This document shows positions 1-8,503 of a stretch of DNA of 64,000 nt, piece after piece. Below the pieces are notes generated by a model, which saw only the letters and a list, made by a program, of their open reading frames with translations, was not told the DNA's origin and did not search any database. The DNA is from Pseudomonadota bacterium. Lineage in GTDB: Bacteria; Bdellovibrionota; Bacteriovoracia; Bacteriovoracales; Bacteriovoracaceae. Both the position numbers and the translations under genes were made by a program. Every line of letters starts with the position of its first letter. The stretch's first letter is position 1. The stretch is from positions 1 through 64,000 of the forward strand of contig JAIYBW010000002.1 in the NCBI GenBank assembly GCA_027488375.1, in the 5' to 3' direction.

Positions 1-119
1 CGAGATCATCGCCACCAAGAGCGAGATCATCGCCACCAAGAGCGAGATCATCGCCACCAAGAGCGAGATCATCGCCACCAAGAGCAAGCTCATCACCGCC
101 AAGAGCAAGCTCATCGCTT
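1..119. repeat. 21-bp in-frame tandem repeat
   Basis: A 21-bp unit (cgagatcatcgccaccaaga + g) occurs in four identical copies at 1-21, 22-42, 43-63 and 64-84, followed by diverged copies at 85-105 and about 106-119. Read on the minus strand each unit encodes GGDDLAL (GGDELAL in the diverged copies). The identical copies lie at the window edge, so the array continues outside. The period is a multiple of three, so copy-number change would alter protein length without shifting the frame. Confidence 0.9.
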
Positions 120-712
120 AGCTGAATACTTGCCTGAGAGGCATCTAAATCCATCAGTGCGTCAATTTCTTTCAGCTTATCCATAGTCTCTTTTGACATG
201 TCAGCTTCTACACTCTCAGAGGCCCCAAAATCGAGTGGAGGAATATCATCTTCAAGATCAGTCAAACTATTAGTATTTGAAACGGTATCGTGAGCATCTT
301 CAATGGATTCATCTAGACTGAAATCCATTCCCTCATCTAAATCGCTCTGATCAGGCGGCAATTCATCAGGGGCAGCAAGATCTAAATCAGAGGTACTATC
401 TAATGATAATTCGAAGCCTTCTTCCTCAAAACTGGGAGGCTCCTGACTTGAATTAGAGTCAATTTCTAAATCTCCTAAATCATCTAGTGAAAGTTCTTGA
501 TCTTTATCAGTCATAGAATCTCCTGAATCTAACTCTGCTGAAGAAGTATCGCTGGCCAAGCTACTGGCACTCTGCCAATTCACTTTTGCCTTTTCCTGCC
601 CGAAAACGTCTTGAAAAATTTCATTAATTTCTTGGTTAACCGGATGATTAAAAAAATCTTCCAGCTTTTTTTGAGCTACAACTTGAACAGAACCACTTTT
701 TAGTTTTTCCAT
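1..712 (-). CDS. Acidic repeat protein, C-terminus cut by window edge
   Basis: The reading frame starts at the ATG at 712 and stays open to the window edge, giving 237 visible codons without a stop. The N-terminus (MEKLKSGSVQ...) is a short mixed-charge segment; from about residue 55 the protein is very rich in Asp, Glu, Ser and Leu (DLD, SLD, EEEGFEL stretches) and looks disordered. The last visible part becomes a 7-residue tandem repeat (GGDDLAL) encoded by a 21-bp DNA repeat. No signal peptide or membrane segment is visible. I do not recognise the family. Such acidic linkers often tether a folded C-terminal domain, but that part lies outside the window. The next gene is divergent. Confidence 0.7.
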   Translation of the reverse strand, partial: MEKLKSGSVQVVAQKKLEDFFNHPVNQEINEIFQDVFGQEKAKVNWQSASSLASDTSSAELDSGDSMTDKDQELSLDDLGDLEIDSNSSQEPPSFEEEGFELSLDSTSDLDLAAPDELPPDQSDLDEGMDFSLDESIEDAHDTVSNTNSLTDLEDDIPPLDFGASESVEADMSKETMDKLKEIDALMDLDASQASIQLSDELALGGDELALGGDDLALGGDDLALGGDDLALGGDDL

Positions 713-870
713 AATTTCTAAAATTCCAATATTTCCTATAGATTATGATAACTTAGTAAAAGAAAGGATGGCAGTTCCGGCAAAGATTGCAGGCTGAGAT
801 TAATCAAAGTTCTGTTGATTCCTCACTCTGAGCATAATACAATTAAAGGGTTCTACGAGAGGGAGGCTGC

Positions 871-1845
871 TTGAAAAGAGTAATGTCACTGACACTTATT
901 CTGACTTTTTTTATCGGAATAGCGAGTGCTAACGAGTTCTTACCATCCAACATTTTAATGATGGATGATAAGTATGCCCATCATGTCATCTTGGTTGAAA
1001 AGGCAACTCACCAACTCCATCTTTTTCAAAATGGTGGTTCATCACCTGTGCTGGTTAAAACATTCAATACGGCAACTGGTAAATTCAAGGGTGATAAGGT
1101 CATGAACGGTGATCATAAAACTCCTGAAGGGATCTATACCATTTATGAATTTCTCTCGCAGCAGGAGCTTCTCAAAAGACATGGTAAGTATGCTGAAATC
1201 TATGGAAGTGGCGCCTTCCCTATGGATTATCCAAACTTTATTGATCAAAGAGAAGGAAAGACTGGTGGAGGAATTTGGCTACACTCAACTGATGACGACT
1301 CCAGAATTTCAAAAGGTCTAGATTCACGGGGCTGTGTTGTTCTTCAAAATGCTGACCTTAAAGAAGTTTCTCAATATATTGAACTAGAGCATACTCCTAT
1401 TATCGTTGTTCAAGATGTGCTTTATCTTTCAAAGAAGACTTGGGAGAGAAATCGTAAAGAAATAAGTGAAGCCGTTTCAAAATGGGCCCGCGCTTGGCAA
1501 ACGAAAGATTTTGAAACTTATATTTCAAGTTATGATCCCCTTCATTTTTATGACAAGAGTAAAGGGAATTACCAGTCTTATAAAACTTATAAAAAGGCTG
1601 TCTTTTCTAGACCTGACTCACCTTCTATAAAAGTTGACTTTATTTCAATCATGTCAAATCAAGAGTATGCAGTGGTCCATCTTCAGCAGGACTATCGTTC
1701 AACAGTCATTAATGACATTGGTAAAAAAACACTTTATCTAAAAAAAGATGCTAATTACGATTGGAAAATTGTTGGAGAGCTGTGGTCTAAAACTTCCCAC
1801 TCCAATAATGCTTTTAAGCCGGCAAAGCGTTTTTTCAAAGATTAA
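871..1845 (+). CDS. L,D-transpeptidase (YkuD) with C-terminal NTF2-like domain
   Basis: Exported cell-wall enzyme expected to make 3-3 cross-links or to attach groups to meso-diaminopimelate in peptidoglycan. A signal peptide (residues 1-20, ending ASA) precedes a YkuD-type catalytic domain at about 35-185 with the His of IWLHS (H138) and the catalytic Cys of SRGC (C155). Residues ~195-312 look like the NTF2-like (Cds6/SnoaL-type) domain that follows some YkuD domains. The start is a TTG at 871 behind gggagg (861-866); the ATG at 883 is an alternative that keeps most of the signal peptide. It is followed after 3 nt by a membrane-protein gene and then a bactofilin. Predatory Bdellovibrio use L,D-transpeptidases to remodel prey walls; whether this one acts on self or prey cannot be told. 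Confidence 0.85.
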   Translation: MKRVMSLTLILTFFIGIASANEFLPSNILMMDDKYAHHVILVEKATHQLHLFQNGGSSPVLVKTFNTATGKFKGDKVMNGDHKTPEGIYTIYEFLSQQELLKRHGKYAEIYGSGAFPMDYPNFIDQREGKTGGGIWLHSTDDDSRISKGLDSRGCVVLQNADLKEVSQYIELEHTPIIVVQDVLYLSKKTWERNRKEISEAVSKWARAWQTKDFETYISSYDPLHFYDKSKGNYQSYKTYKKAVFSRPDSPSIKVDFISIMSNQEYAVVHLQQDYRSTVINDIGKKTLYLKKDANYDWKIVGELWSKTSHSNNAFKPAKRFFKD

Positions 1846-1848
1846 TAA

Positions 1849-2592
1849 ATGAAAGATTCCATACAGAATAATGGTGAAGAAGTATCTATCGTCATCTACG
1901 ATGCTCCTTTACCACCGCGCTACCTTAAATTTTCTAAAAAATTTGTAAGAACACTTTTTATTGTGGCCCCAACGATGATTGGTCTGACTTTGCTCGTCCT
2001 CATCGGACTCTTGCTTACACCTAGTATAAAAAATGCCCCAAGTCCAAAAATGCCCTCTGTGATGAACTACGACGATTCCAAGATAACTGAAATGGAATCT
2101 GAAATTAAGATTCTTAAGCAAAGTAATACGCAACTCCAAGAGAAGCTATCAGGGCAAAAATCCTCAGATACGACTCAAGACGATATCTATTTAATGGGCA
2201 TTTTAAGACCCTATGGGATGCAAAACCTGCTCAATGAAAAGAAGGTCACTCTTGATCAATTTGAATTTATCTCTACAGCTGAAAAGACAAATTTAAAGTT
2301 TCAAATCATAAGCACAAATCCTGAAAATAGGGTCGCTGGGCATGTTGTCGTGTTCATGCTCTCAAAATCTGGACTCACAGCTTACCCCGAAGCTGCAGCT
2401 GATTCTCTTAAAGAGGGTATTAAGTTTTCACAAGGAGAGCCTTTCGCAGTCTCTAGGCTAAGACCTACAAATGCTGAGTTTGGAACTAAACCAACTGGGG
2501 ATACGGTTAAATTTATAGTCTATATCTTTTCGAGAGAAGGTGATCTACTCCTTATCAAAGAAAGCGATCCTTACCCAGTTCAAGGCAAATAA
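1849..2592 (+). CDS. Single-pass membrane protein with periplasmic coiled coil and beta-rich domain
   Basis: 247 residues. A cytoplasmic N-terminus of about 35 residues (PLPPRYLKFSKKFVR) is followed by one transmembrane helix (about 37-58), a Pro-rich linker, a short coiled coil (about 78-100) and a C-terminal globular region of about 140 residues rich in beta strands. The family is not one I recognise. It sits 3 nt after the L,D-transpeptidase and 1 nt before the bactofilin, so the three are almost certainly one transcript. The topology (short cytoplasmic tail, periplasmic domain) would suit a link between the cytoskeletal polymer and wall enzymes; this is inference. Confidence 0.75.
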   Translation: MKDSIQNNGEEVSIVIYDAPLPPRYLKFSKKFVRTLFIVAPTMIGLTLLVLIGLLLTPSIKNAPSPKMPSVMNYDDSKITEMESEIKILKQSNTQLQEKLSGQKSSDTTQDDIYLMGILRPYGMQNLLNEKKVTLDQFEFISTAEKTNLKFQIISTNPENRVAGHVVVFMLSKSGLTAYPEAAADSLKEGIKFSQGEPFAVSRLRPTNAEFGTKPTGDTVKFIVYIFSREGDLLLIKESDPYPVQGK

Positions 2593-2593
2593 G

Positions 2594-2941
2594 ATGAATG
2601 ACCATGATTTTAAAAAGTTCAATTATAATGTCCTAGGCACTAATTCAAAAATTAAAGGTGATCTTACATTAACCGGCGATGGAATTATTACCTCTGAAAT
2701 TGAGGGGAATATTGAGGTCAAAGATAACGGAAAGCTCATTTTGGAAAGAGGCAGCTTCGTTAAAGGAAAAATTCAGGCCATTGATCTTGAAATATTTGGA
2801 GAAGTTGAAGGTGATATCACCTGCTCTGGCCTTGTTTCAATTCGATCAAGTGCTCATGTCACAGGCTCTATAAAGTCCGCTCGTCTTGTTATTTATCCTG
2901 GCGCCATCGTTGAGATGACGGCCAGTTCTCAAGAAAATTAA
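2594..2941 (+). CDS. Bactofilin family cytoskeletal protein
   Basis: 115 residues forming the small right-handed beta-helix typical of bactofilins (DUF583): repeated strands with the pattern G-x-I-x-G-D/N-(hydrophobic), for example SKIKGDLTLTGDGI, EIEGNIEVKDNGKL, FVKGKIQA and EVEGDITCSG. Length fits the family (100-180). I chose the ATG at 2594, one base after the stop of the upstream gene, because the upstream in-frame start lies deep inside that gene. Bactofilins polymerise without nucleotide at the membrane and often position peptidoglycan enzymes. Here the partner genes are an L,D-transpeptidase and a membrane protein rather than the M23 peptidase commonly found next to bactofilin genes. 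Confidence 0.9.
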   Translation: MNDHDFKKFNYNVLGTNSKIKGDLTLTGDGIITSEIEGNIEVKDNGKLILERGSFVKGKIQAIDLEIFGEVEGDITCSGLVSIRSSAHVTGSIKSARLVIYPGAIVEMTASSQEN

Positions 2942-4303
2942 TTACAGAAAATCTTCAAAATTTAAAACTCTTACAGGACGAATTCGAGAAAGGCTTTTCT
3001 CCAAAGACTTATCACCGACAACAACAATGGTAAGTTTATCCCAAGATAGTGCTTCAAGACTTATTTGAGAAAGACTTTGCGGAGTTAATTGAGAAATTGT
3101 TTTTGGAAATTCAACGAGCTCTTGAAGCTTTCTGCCTTGATGATCATAAACCATGAGCTGAGTTAAAAAGGCTTGCCCTTCTTCAAATCCAAATGCAAAT
3201 CCACCAATTTGATGACCTTGCTGATGCTTAAACTCTTTTTCAGAAATTTTTCCATTGGCAATATCCTGAAAGATATCTCTTATAAGCGAGATCACTTCTG
3301 CAGCAGTTTCATTTTTTGAAAAAGTCATAAGTCCAGTTCGCCCATAATCTTTTTGTATAGAGACGTAGGCACCAGCAGAGTATGTAAGCCCTCTTTTAAC
3401 TCTTAATTCTTGAACTAATTTTGATGTAAAACCACCTCCAAGATATCCCGACATAAACGCCAATTGATCATTCTTATCTTTAGTCTCAGATTTAGTCATG
3501 TAGCGACCAATTCTAATTTGAGCTTGATTCGCTCCCGGAACAGGAACGAGATAAATAGCAGATTGGGAAGAAGGCTTTTTTATTTCTAAGCTTGAGTGAC
3601 CACGCTCTGATATCCAAGGACACTGCTTTAAAATAATATTTTTCATCTTAAGAGCGTCAGAGGGCCCTGTAATGTATAATCTTTTCTTAGATTGATTCAG
3701 TTGGCCCAACCTCTCTTTAAGTAAAGTGCTTGTGAGCTTGTCAAAAGATTTAAGATTTCCTTCAGCAGGACTCTCAAAAGGAGTATTTTCAAGTGAGACT
3801 TTTCTAAAGACTCTATCGGCCAAAGAAGCGTGAGAGGTAACTAAGTTTTTCAGCTGACTTTTTGAACGGCTCACATATGACTTCATTTCTTTATCGGGAT
3901 ACTGAGCTTCCTTGAAAAGTTCACAGACTTTCCCCATGACAGGTGAGAGATCTTTAGTGAGGGCACCCACTGTAAAAACATTGTACTCATGGGTCACAGA
4001 ACTTCGAATTTTTGCGCCATAGAAATCAAAGAAGTCAGCAATCTCTTTTTGTGATTCTTTCTGAGTACCTGATGTTAGTTGGTCTAATGTGGCCTGCATA
4101 ACACCTGGAAATGGATCATTAATAGCACCATCTTCAAAATAAAACATGGCCGTAAAAGTTGGAAACTTATTGTCTTCTAACCAGACAACTTCCATACCAT
4201 TCCAATTCTCTCTTTTTACTGAATCAAGAAAGGAATTTGCTCTTAATTGGATTGAAATCAGAAGGATACTAAGACTAAATATTATTTTCATTTTTTTTCT
4301 CAC
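2942..4303 (-). CDS. M16 family peptidase-like subunit lacking the zinc motif
   Basis: Exported 453-residue protein of the pitrilysin/processing-peptidase family. The HxxEH zinc motif expected near residue 70 is absent (the region reads FPGVMQATLDQL), while the C-terminal half keeps the Arg-Tyr region (RVKRGLTYSAGAYV) typical of the non-catalytic partner. It overlaps by 4 bp the gene for a catalytic M16 protein, so the two probably form a heterodimer as in bacterial two-gene M16B systems. The start at 4303 is a GTG in a GTGA overlap; an ATG at 4291 also yields a good signal peptide (KIIFSLSILLISIQLRA). Convergent with the bactofilin gene, stop codons adjacent. Confidence 0.85.
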   Translation of the reverse strand: MRKKMKIIFSLSILLISIQLRANSFLDSVKRENWNGMEVVWLEDNKFPTFTAMFYFEDGAINDPFPGVMQATLDQLTSGTQKESQKEIADFFDFYGAKIRSSVTHEYNVFTVGALTKDLSPVMGKVCELFKEAQYPDKEMKSYVSRSKSQLKNLVTSHASLADRVFRKVSLENTPFESPAEGNLKSFDKLTSTLLKERLGQLNQSKKRLYITGPSDALKMKNIILKQCPWISERGHSSLEIKKPSSQSAIYLVPVPGANQAQIRIGRYMTKSETKDKNDQLAFMSGYLGGGFTSKLVQELRVKRGLTYSAGAYVSIQKDYGRTGLMTFSKNETAAEVISLIRDIFQDIANGKISEKEFKHQQGHQIGGFAFGFEEGQAFLTQLMVYDHQGRKLQELVEFPKTISQLTPQSLSQISLEALSWDKLTIVVVGDKSLEKSLSRIRPVRVLNFEDFL

Positions 4304-5649
4304 TTATGCATATTCCAGACAGAAATAAAAAGACTTGGTTTACTCAAGACTTCACGACAAACATTTTTAACATCTTCAACATTTACTTTTTCGTACAACT
4401 CAAGTTCTTCTTTATAAAACTTCCAGTCACCAAAGAGAAGTTGGCGCTCTCCTAAGAAAGAAGCAAGACCAGCATTTGTATCAAGGCCACTATAGAGACC
4501 AGAGAGATAGTTATTTTTTACTTTTTGAATATTTCTTTCTGTAATCTCTGAATCACAGTACCCAGATATCTTTTTTAATAAGTCGTTATCAAATTCTTTA
4601 AGTTTAACTCCCTTAACTAATTCACCGCCAATAAAAAAGAAACCTGACTTTTCGAGAGACTGATGAGCAGCATAGACCGAAGTTGCAACAGGTTTATCAA
4701 TTAAAACGTAAGAATTAATAAGTGAACCACTCTTACCAGATCCGATAATTGTCGCCAAAACATCAAGGGCATATCCTTTTATGTGACCGGCCTTATAAGT
4801 TGGAAATGCCAACATAAAAAGTGGATTTGGAGATTCACCTTTTTTTGAAATAAACTGATGACCTTTAATTTTAGGCTCAAAATCTTTATCAAGAAGTTCT
4901 TGGTGAGCCTTTTCAACTGAAGGAGATGATGGAATTTTCCCAAATTTCTCTTGGATTAATTTTTTCGCCTGCCCTACCGAAACATCTCCGGCCAAAATAA
5001 TCACTGCATTATTTGGAGCATAGAACTTTTTAAAATACTGATGGATTTGCTCTCTTGAAACTGATTTTAAATCAGGGATATCACCAATCACAGATCTTCC
5101 ATAAGGTGTACCCACATATAGACTCTGCATCAGCTCAAGATATAATTGACCTCTTGGAGAATTCTCATAGCGCATTTTTCTTTCTTCTAGGACAACTTGT
5201 CTTTCTTTATTGAAATCATCTACATCAAGGAGTAGATTCTCCATTCGATCAGCTTCAATATCTAGAATTTTTTCTAATTCCGAAGTTGGTAAATTTTCGT
5301 AGTAAACAGTTTGATCATTTGTGGTATAGGCATTGGTTGATCCGCCGCTACCCTCGATAATAAAATCAATTGTATTTTTACCGTACTTTTTTGCCCCTTT
5401 AAACATCATATGTTCGAGAAAATGAGAGGCCCCAGTAATTCCTGGAACTTCATTTTTTCCACCCACTTTATAAAAGATTTGAATCGAAAAGATGGGAAGC
5501 TTTGAATTGGGAACCACAAGAGCAGTCAGTCCATTATCAAGTTTAATCTCACTGACATTGAGTTTCAGGTGAGAGGAAGATAGATTTTTTGCAGGGTCTT
5601 TTGAGGAACAACCAGAAAATATTACGAAGAGCATAAACCAAAATTTCAT
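4300..5649 (-). CDS. M16 family zinc metallopeptidase, lipoprotein
   Basis: 449 residues, catalytic member of the pair. A lipoprotein signal ends at Cys14 (FVIFSGC). The inverted zinc motif HFLEH is at residues 76-80 and the third zinc ligand lies in VVLEER near residue 155, the usual spacing of about 75. Expected role: periplasmic peptide or protein degradation together with the zinc-less partner whose gene overlaps its end by 4 bp. A good ribosome binding site (GAGGATG) precedes the ATG at 5649. M16 pairs are common in this part of the bacterial tree; substrate unknown. Confidence 0.9.
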   Translation of the reverse strand: MKFWFMLFVIFSGCSSKDPAKNLSSSHLKLNVSEIKLDNGLTALVVPNSKLPIFSIQIFYKVGGKNEVPGITGASHFLEHMMFKGAKKYGKNTIDFIIEGSGGSTNAYTTNDQTVYYENLPTSELEKILDIEADRMENLLLDVDDFNKERQVVLEERKMRYENSPRGQLYLELMQSLYVGTPYGRSVIGDIPDLKSVSREQIHQYFKKFYAPNNAVIILAGDVSVGQAKKLIQEKFGKIPSSPSVEKAHQELLDKDFEPKIKGHQFISKKGESPNPLFMLAFPTYKAGHIKGYALDVLATIIGSGKSGSLINSYVLIDKPVATSVYAAHQSLEKSGFFFIGGELVKGVKLKEFDNDLLKKISGYCDSEITERNIQKVKNNYLSGLYSGLDTNAGLASFLGERQLLFGDWKFYKEELELYEKVNVEDVKNVCREVLSKPSLFISVWNMHK

Positions 5650-5889
5650 ACAAACATCCTCAGTGATGAAAAAATCTAATCAAAGTACAGTTATCAGTGC
5701 ACCTATTTTAGGTTGTGCTTGCTGGATTTGCCAACGAAAGGATCTCTTGGCCCAATGAATAAATGAGGTCTGAGCCCGACACTCAGGTACTAAGCCCAAA
5801 ATGATACGAGCTTTTTCTATTCTTAAGACCAAAAAGCTAGTAAAATAGCACAAAAATATTTTTAAATTCGTTCCATCAGGAGAGCTGAA

Positions 5890-7008
5890 ATGAAAATTGC
5901 TGTACCTAAAGAAATTAAAAACAATGAAAACCGTGTTGGACTCGTTCCTAGCGGTGCTCGTCAACTTGTTCAAGATGGGCATGAAGTTTATGTCCAACAT
6001 AATGCTGGTATGGGGATTGGTATTTCTGATGAGGAATATATCAAGGCCGGAGCTAAAATTGTTCCAACACTTGAAGATGCTTTCGCTATTGGCGAAATGA
6101 TCATCAAGGTTAAAGAACCTCAGCCTAATGAAATTGCTCTTCTTAAACCTCATCATGTCCTTTATACCTATCTTCACCTTGCGGCCGATAAACCTCAGAC
6201 TGAAGGTCTAATGAAGTCTGGTGCCACTTGTGTTGCTTATGAGACAATTCAACTGGATGACAATTCCCTTCCTCTCCTCGTTCCAATGTCTGAAGTTGCT
6301 GGGCGTATGTCAGTCCAAGTTGGTGCGACTTATCTTCAATTAGATAAAGGTGGAAAAGGAATTCTTCTTGGTGGTGTTCCAGGTGTTCGACGTGCAAAAG
6401 TCACTATTATTGGTTGTGGTATTGCAGGAACAAATGCGGCCCAAATGGCCGTAGGCATGGGGGCTGACGTTACACTTATCGATCTGTCTACTAAGCGTTT
6501 AGCTGAACTTGATCAACTTTTCGAAAATAAAGTTCACACTATTTTCTCAAACTCACAAAATATTGAGGATTCTGTTGTTCACTCTGATCTTGTGATTGGT
6601 GCAGTTCTAGTTCCAGGTGCTAAGGCCCCAAAACTTGTTACGCGTGAAATGATCTCTAAAATGCAAAAAGGTTCAGTCGTTGTTGATATCGCTGTTGATC
6701 AGGGCGGGTGTATTGAAACATGTAAGCCTACAACTCACGAGAATCCGACTTTTGTTGTTGATGGAGTTGTTCATTACTGTGTGGCCAATATGCCTGGTGC
6801 TGTGGCCAGAACTTCAACATTTGCTCTCACAAATGTCACTCTTAAATATGCCCGAATGATCGCTCAAATGGGTATTGATAAAGCTATCATGAAAGATAAG
6901 GCCCTAAGACTTGGCGTAAACATCTACAAAGGAAAACTTGTCTATGAACAAGTGGCCAGAGATCTAGAGCTTCCTTTTACTCCCCTACAATTAGATAAAT
7001 ACCTATAA
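5890..7008 (+). CDS. ald: Alanine dehydrogenase
   Basis: 372 residues, full length for NAD-dependent L-alanine dehydrogenase (L-alanine + NAD+ + H2O to pyruvate + NH3 + NADH). The N-terminus MKIAVPKEIKNNENRVGLVP is diagnostic, and the Rossmann glycine motif (IIGCGIAGTNAA) lies near residue 175. It starts behind AGGAGAG (5879-5885) and is monocistronic, closed by a strong hairpin at 7021-7046. The 240 bp upstream, between divergent genes, carries its promoter; a small inverted repeat (ctgag...ctcag near 5770-5785) is visible there but no clear operator. Confidence 0.95.
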   Translation: MKIAVPKEIKNNENRVGLVPSGARQLVQDGHEVYVQHNAGMGIGISDEEYIKAGAKIVPTLEDAFAIGEMIIKVKEPQPNEIALLKPHHVLYTYLHLAADKPQTEGLMKSGATCVAYETIQLDDNSLPLLVPMSEVAGRMSVQVGATYLQLDKGGKGILLGGVPGVRRAKVTIIGCGIAGTNAAQMAVGMGADVTLIDLSTKRLAELDQLFENKVHTIFSNSQNIEDSVVHSDLVIGAVLVPGAKAPKLVTREMISKMQKGSVVVDIAVDQGGCIETCKPTTHENPTFVVDGVVHYCVANMPGAVARTSTFALTNVTLKYARMIAQMGIDKAIMKDKALRLGVNIYKGKLVYEQVARDLELPFTPLQLDKYL

Positions 7009-7020
7009 GCTGACTGTTTT

Positions 7021-7046
7021 AGAAAGGGGCCTTAGGGCCCCTTTCT
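7021..7046 (+). terminator. Hairpin terminator after ald
   Basis: A perfect 10-bp stem (agaaaggggc / gcccctttct) with a 6-nt loop begins 12 nt after the ald stop. The U tract is poor (ctcgttgcg), so termination may be partial, but the stem is strong and no other function is apparent. Confidence 0.7.
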
Positions 7047-7048
7047 CG

Positions 7049-7082
7049 TTGCGACTTTCTGGCCCCGTGCTATCATATCCCT
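7049..7082 (+). promoter_or_regulatory. Predicted promoter of fliL-like gene, leaderless
   Basis: TTGCGA at 7049-7054, a 16-bp spacer, TATCAT at 7071-7076, then exactly 6 nt to the ATG at 7083. No Shine-Dalgarno sequence lies before the ATG, so the transcript probably starts at the A of the start codon. Confidence 0.5.
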
Positions 7083-7544
7083 ATGGGAAAGCTTCAAAAT
7101 ATTCTTGTACTTATAAATCTCGTGGTTGTTTTGGCCGGAGCTGGTCTTGTCTTTTACTCTCATAAAATTATTAAGCCAGAGCCAACAAACCAAGTAGCCG
7201 AAGAAGAAAAGTTAAAGGCCGAAGCCCTTGAGAAAGCTCAAGTGAAGCCTGTACCAATGAAAAAATTCGTTGTGAACCTTCACTCAAAAGAATCTCGGCT
7301 TCGTTACCTAGATGTTGAAATGAACATCCTCCCCTTTGATAATGCTCAAGCAGAAATCATTAAGGCCAATGAGTATATTTTTAAAGATGTCGTGATTGAA
7401 GTGGCTTCCCATCTTGTACCGGATGAACTAGACACACTCTCTGGGAAGATACTCTTAGAGAATAAAATAAAAAAACAGGTTAACACAAAACTTGGTCAAC
7501 CTGTTGTGAAGCAAATCTACTTTTCAGGATTTGTTGTTCAGTAA
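7083..7544 (+). CDS. fliL: Flagellar basal body-associated protein FliL family
   Basis: 153 residues: short cytoplasmic N-terminus, one transmembrane helix (about 8-27), a charged linker rich in Glu/Lys/Ala, then the periplasmic FliL domain with the RYLDVEMNI strand and the C-terminal KQIYFSGFVVQ that matches the conserved FliL ending. FliL surrounds stators at the flagellar motor and supports torque or stator function. The gene stands alone rather than in a flagellar operon. There is no ribosome binding site; a -10 box six bases upstream suggests a leaderless mRNA. Predators of this group often have several FliL paralogs, so the exact role is uncertain. Confidence 0.8.
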   Translation: MGKLQNILVLINLVVVLAGAGLVFYSHKIIKPEPTNQVAEEEKLKAEALEKAQVKPVPMKKFVVNLHSKESRLRYLDVEMNILPFDNAQAEIIKANEYIFKDVVIEVASHLVPDELDTLSGKILLENKIKKQVNTKLGQPVVKQIYFSGFVVQ

Positions 7545-7718
7545 TTACTGAATAGTTTTTGTCTCTTCATGATCAAGAGAAACTGCATTCTTAGATTCAT
7601 CAGTTAAGCTATCTAAGTATTTTTTTACTTCTTCCTTAGTGATTTTTCCTTCAGCAAGAAGGCGGTCACGTAGGCGAGCATCCATTAATTTTTCTTCAAG
7701 GGCCAATCTTAATTTCAT
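7545..7718 (-). CDS. Small conserved-looking acidic/basic helical protein, 57 aa
   Basis: An ORF of 57 codons starts at the ATG at 7718 behind a good ribosome binding site (GTGAGGACTT, plus-strand 7719-7728) and ends at a TAA at 7545-7547, directly abutting the convergent fliL stop. The product (MKLRLALEEKLMDARLRDRL...) is predicted almost fully alpha-helical with alternating charge, no Cys and no membrane segment. Coding character is supported by the ribosome binding site and by exact fit between neighbours. Family unknown to me; too short for many gene callers. Confidence 0.7.
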   Translation of the reverse strand: MKLRLALEEKLMDARLRDRLLAEGKITKEEVKKYLDSLTDESKNAVSLDHEETKTIQ

Positions 7719-7783
7719 AAGTCCTCACTTTTAAACGAAACTCTTTCTACCACTTCATGATCCACATAGGCAAGAATTAACGC

Positions 7784-8503
7784 TCACTGCCAGAATTTTG
7801 GTGGCTTCTGATCTTCATCTTTCACGACGTAGAGATGATTTTTGCTTCGCTTCTTTTTCTCAAACTCAGAATGAAGGGCCTTGCTGATTAAAGGGCGGTT
7901 CTGAAATTTAATGATGAGGTACGTTACTCCCATGGCCAAAAGATGGGCCCAAGAGCTAGTCAGACCAGAAAAAAGCGCCATATAAGCCTCTATACCGGCC
8001 AGGATCCAGCAAAATGTACGGGCACGCATAGGAAAAATCATCATTAAAGACATCTGACGATCAGGATAAAGGAGAGCATAGGCCATCAGCATGGCAAAGT
8101 TGATTCCATTCAGGCCGTGCAGTGGAGTTGAGTAGTAACCTGTTCCAAAGAAAAAGACCGTATTAATAAGAACAAATATAAGACCAACAACAATGAGATT
8201 AATGAGTAAAAATCGCAGATAAACTTTACGACCCCACTGGGCTTCTAATTCAGAGCCAATAAACCAAACCACCAAAGAGTTAAAAATGAATCCCATCAAC
8301 TGAGTTTCCATGAAGGGATAAGTCACTAATTGAAAAATAAAACCACTCATAAGGCCTGATCCAGACAGACCAAGTAATGAGACAAGATTAAATGCACCAA
8401 CTGCTTTTAATATTGAATATAGAAGAAAACAGATTCCAGTGCTTAAAATAATAAATTTATTAATTTTTGTGAGAGGAGGTGCACTAAACTGATATTGGTT
8501 CAT
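7784..8503 (-). CDS. Rhomboid-family membrane protein, probably catalytically dead
   Basis: 239 residues from the ATG at 8503, which overlaps the upstream stop by 4 bp (ATGA). Six or so hydrophobic helices are visible. The fold signature is rhomboid-like: an FIGSELEAQWG loop 1 region, a PLHGLNG motif where active rhomboids have GxSG (Asn132 sits in place of the catalytic Ser), and His187 (SWAHLLAMG) in the position of the catalytic His. Without the Ser it would be a pseudoprotease of iRhom/derlin type acting in membrane protein binding. The C-terminus is a short basic cytoplasmic tail. Translationally coupled to the methylmalonyl-CoA epimerase gene. Confidence 0.7.
   Translation of the reverse strand: MNQYQFSAPPLTKINKFIILSTGICFLLYSILKAVGAFNLVSLLGLSGSGLMSGFIFQLVTYPFMETQLMGFIFNSLVVWFIGSELEAQWGRKVYLRFLLINLIVVGLIFVLINTVFFFGTGYYSTPLHGLNGINFAMLMAYALLYPDRQMSLMMIFPMRARTFCWILAGIEAYMALFSGLTSSWAHLLAMGVTYLIIKFQNRPLISKALHSEFEKKKRSKNHLYVVKDEDQKPPKFWQ

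Noticed and set aside
1..119. CRISPR-like direct repeats
   Set aside because: Units are contiguous 21-bp copies without spacers and translate as an in-frame heptapeptide repeat.
5680..6177. Minus-strand ORF opposite ald
   Set aside because: Mostly a shadow of ald with no ribosome binding site and no protein-like composition.
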